The position numbers were made by a program, and so were the translations under genes. Positions 6,433-6,471 of a stretch of DNA of 6,471 nucleotides are shown here, piece after piece. Positions within the stretch are counted from its first letter, which is position 1. Each line of letters begins with the position of its first letter. A model generated the notes under the pieces. That model ran no database searches and was not told where the DNA came from. It saw nothing but the letters and a program-made list of their open reading frames with translations. This DNA comes from Synergistaceae bacterium (GTDB lineage: Bacteria; Synergistota; Synergistia; Synergistales; Aminobacteriaceae), in the NCBI GenBank assembly GCA_009778055.1, contig WRKN01000141.1, positions 1 through 6,471 on the forward strand. The letters are read 5' to 3'.

Positions 6433-6471
6433 TCGGAAGCGCGCCCGGCGGAAATATCTAAGGGACGGTCA

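Noticed and set aside
6337..6471. Minus-strand frame open from the right edge through the terminator, possible end of a convergent gene
   Set aside because: It would have to read through the perfect terminator hairpin, giving the usual hairpin-derived peptide. Of the other two minus-strand frames, one has a stop within 12 bases of the edge and the other begins with a TGA.

Overview
The window suits a moderately GC-rich anaerobic bacterium. I lean weakly toward Synergistota: the large surface protein ends in a Ser-Gly-Cys motif, hydrophobic helix and Lys/Arg tail like the Synerg-CTERM sorting signals of that phylum, and its repeats have the style of surface proteins from gut and fermentative anaerobes. 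Both points are recalled family patterns, not searches.

Layout, all on the + strand. Bases 1-1770 are the 3' half of mfd, the transcription-repair coupling factor, cut by the window's left edge. It keeps the complete helicase/translocase motor and the C-terminal regulatory domain. Bases 1771-1914 are intergenic, with no convincing terminator. They hold a near-consensus sigma70-type promoter (ATGACA, 17 bp, TATACT), with a 15-bp imperfect palindrome over its -35 box, and a strong ribosome binding site. Bases 1915-6336 encode one very large secreted protein of 1473 residues (1446 from the internal start at 1996). In order it has a signal peptide, nine tandem beta-rich modules of about 106-131 residues, one putative-Ig (He_PIG-like) domain, an acidic beta-rich region of unknown fold, and a C-terminal sorting/anchor signal holding the only cysteine of the protein. 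A perfect 14-bp hairpin with T-tract (6401-6432) ends the transcript. The last 39 bases hold nothing I can call.

The two genes look functionally unrelated: a housekeeping DNA repair gene followed by an independently transcribed surface protein, probably an adhesin, stalk or cell-envelope component. I found no tRNA, rRNA, CRISPR array, insertion sequence or defence locus. I see no multi-gene novel system. The points most worth a second look are the lone cysteine in the sorting signal, the nested double start of the surface protein, the palindrome in its promoter, and a dnaX-type slippery heptamer near the end of mfd.
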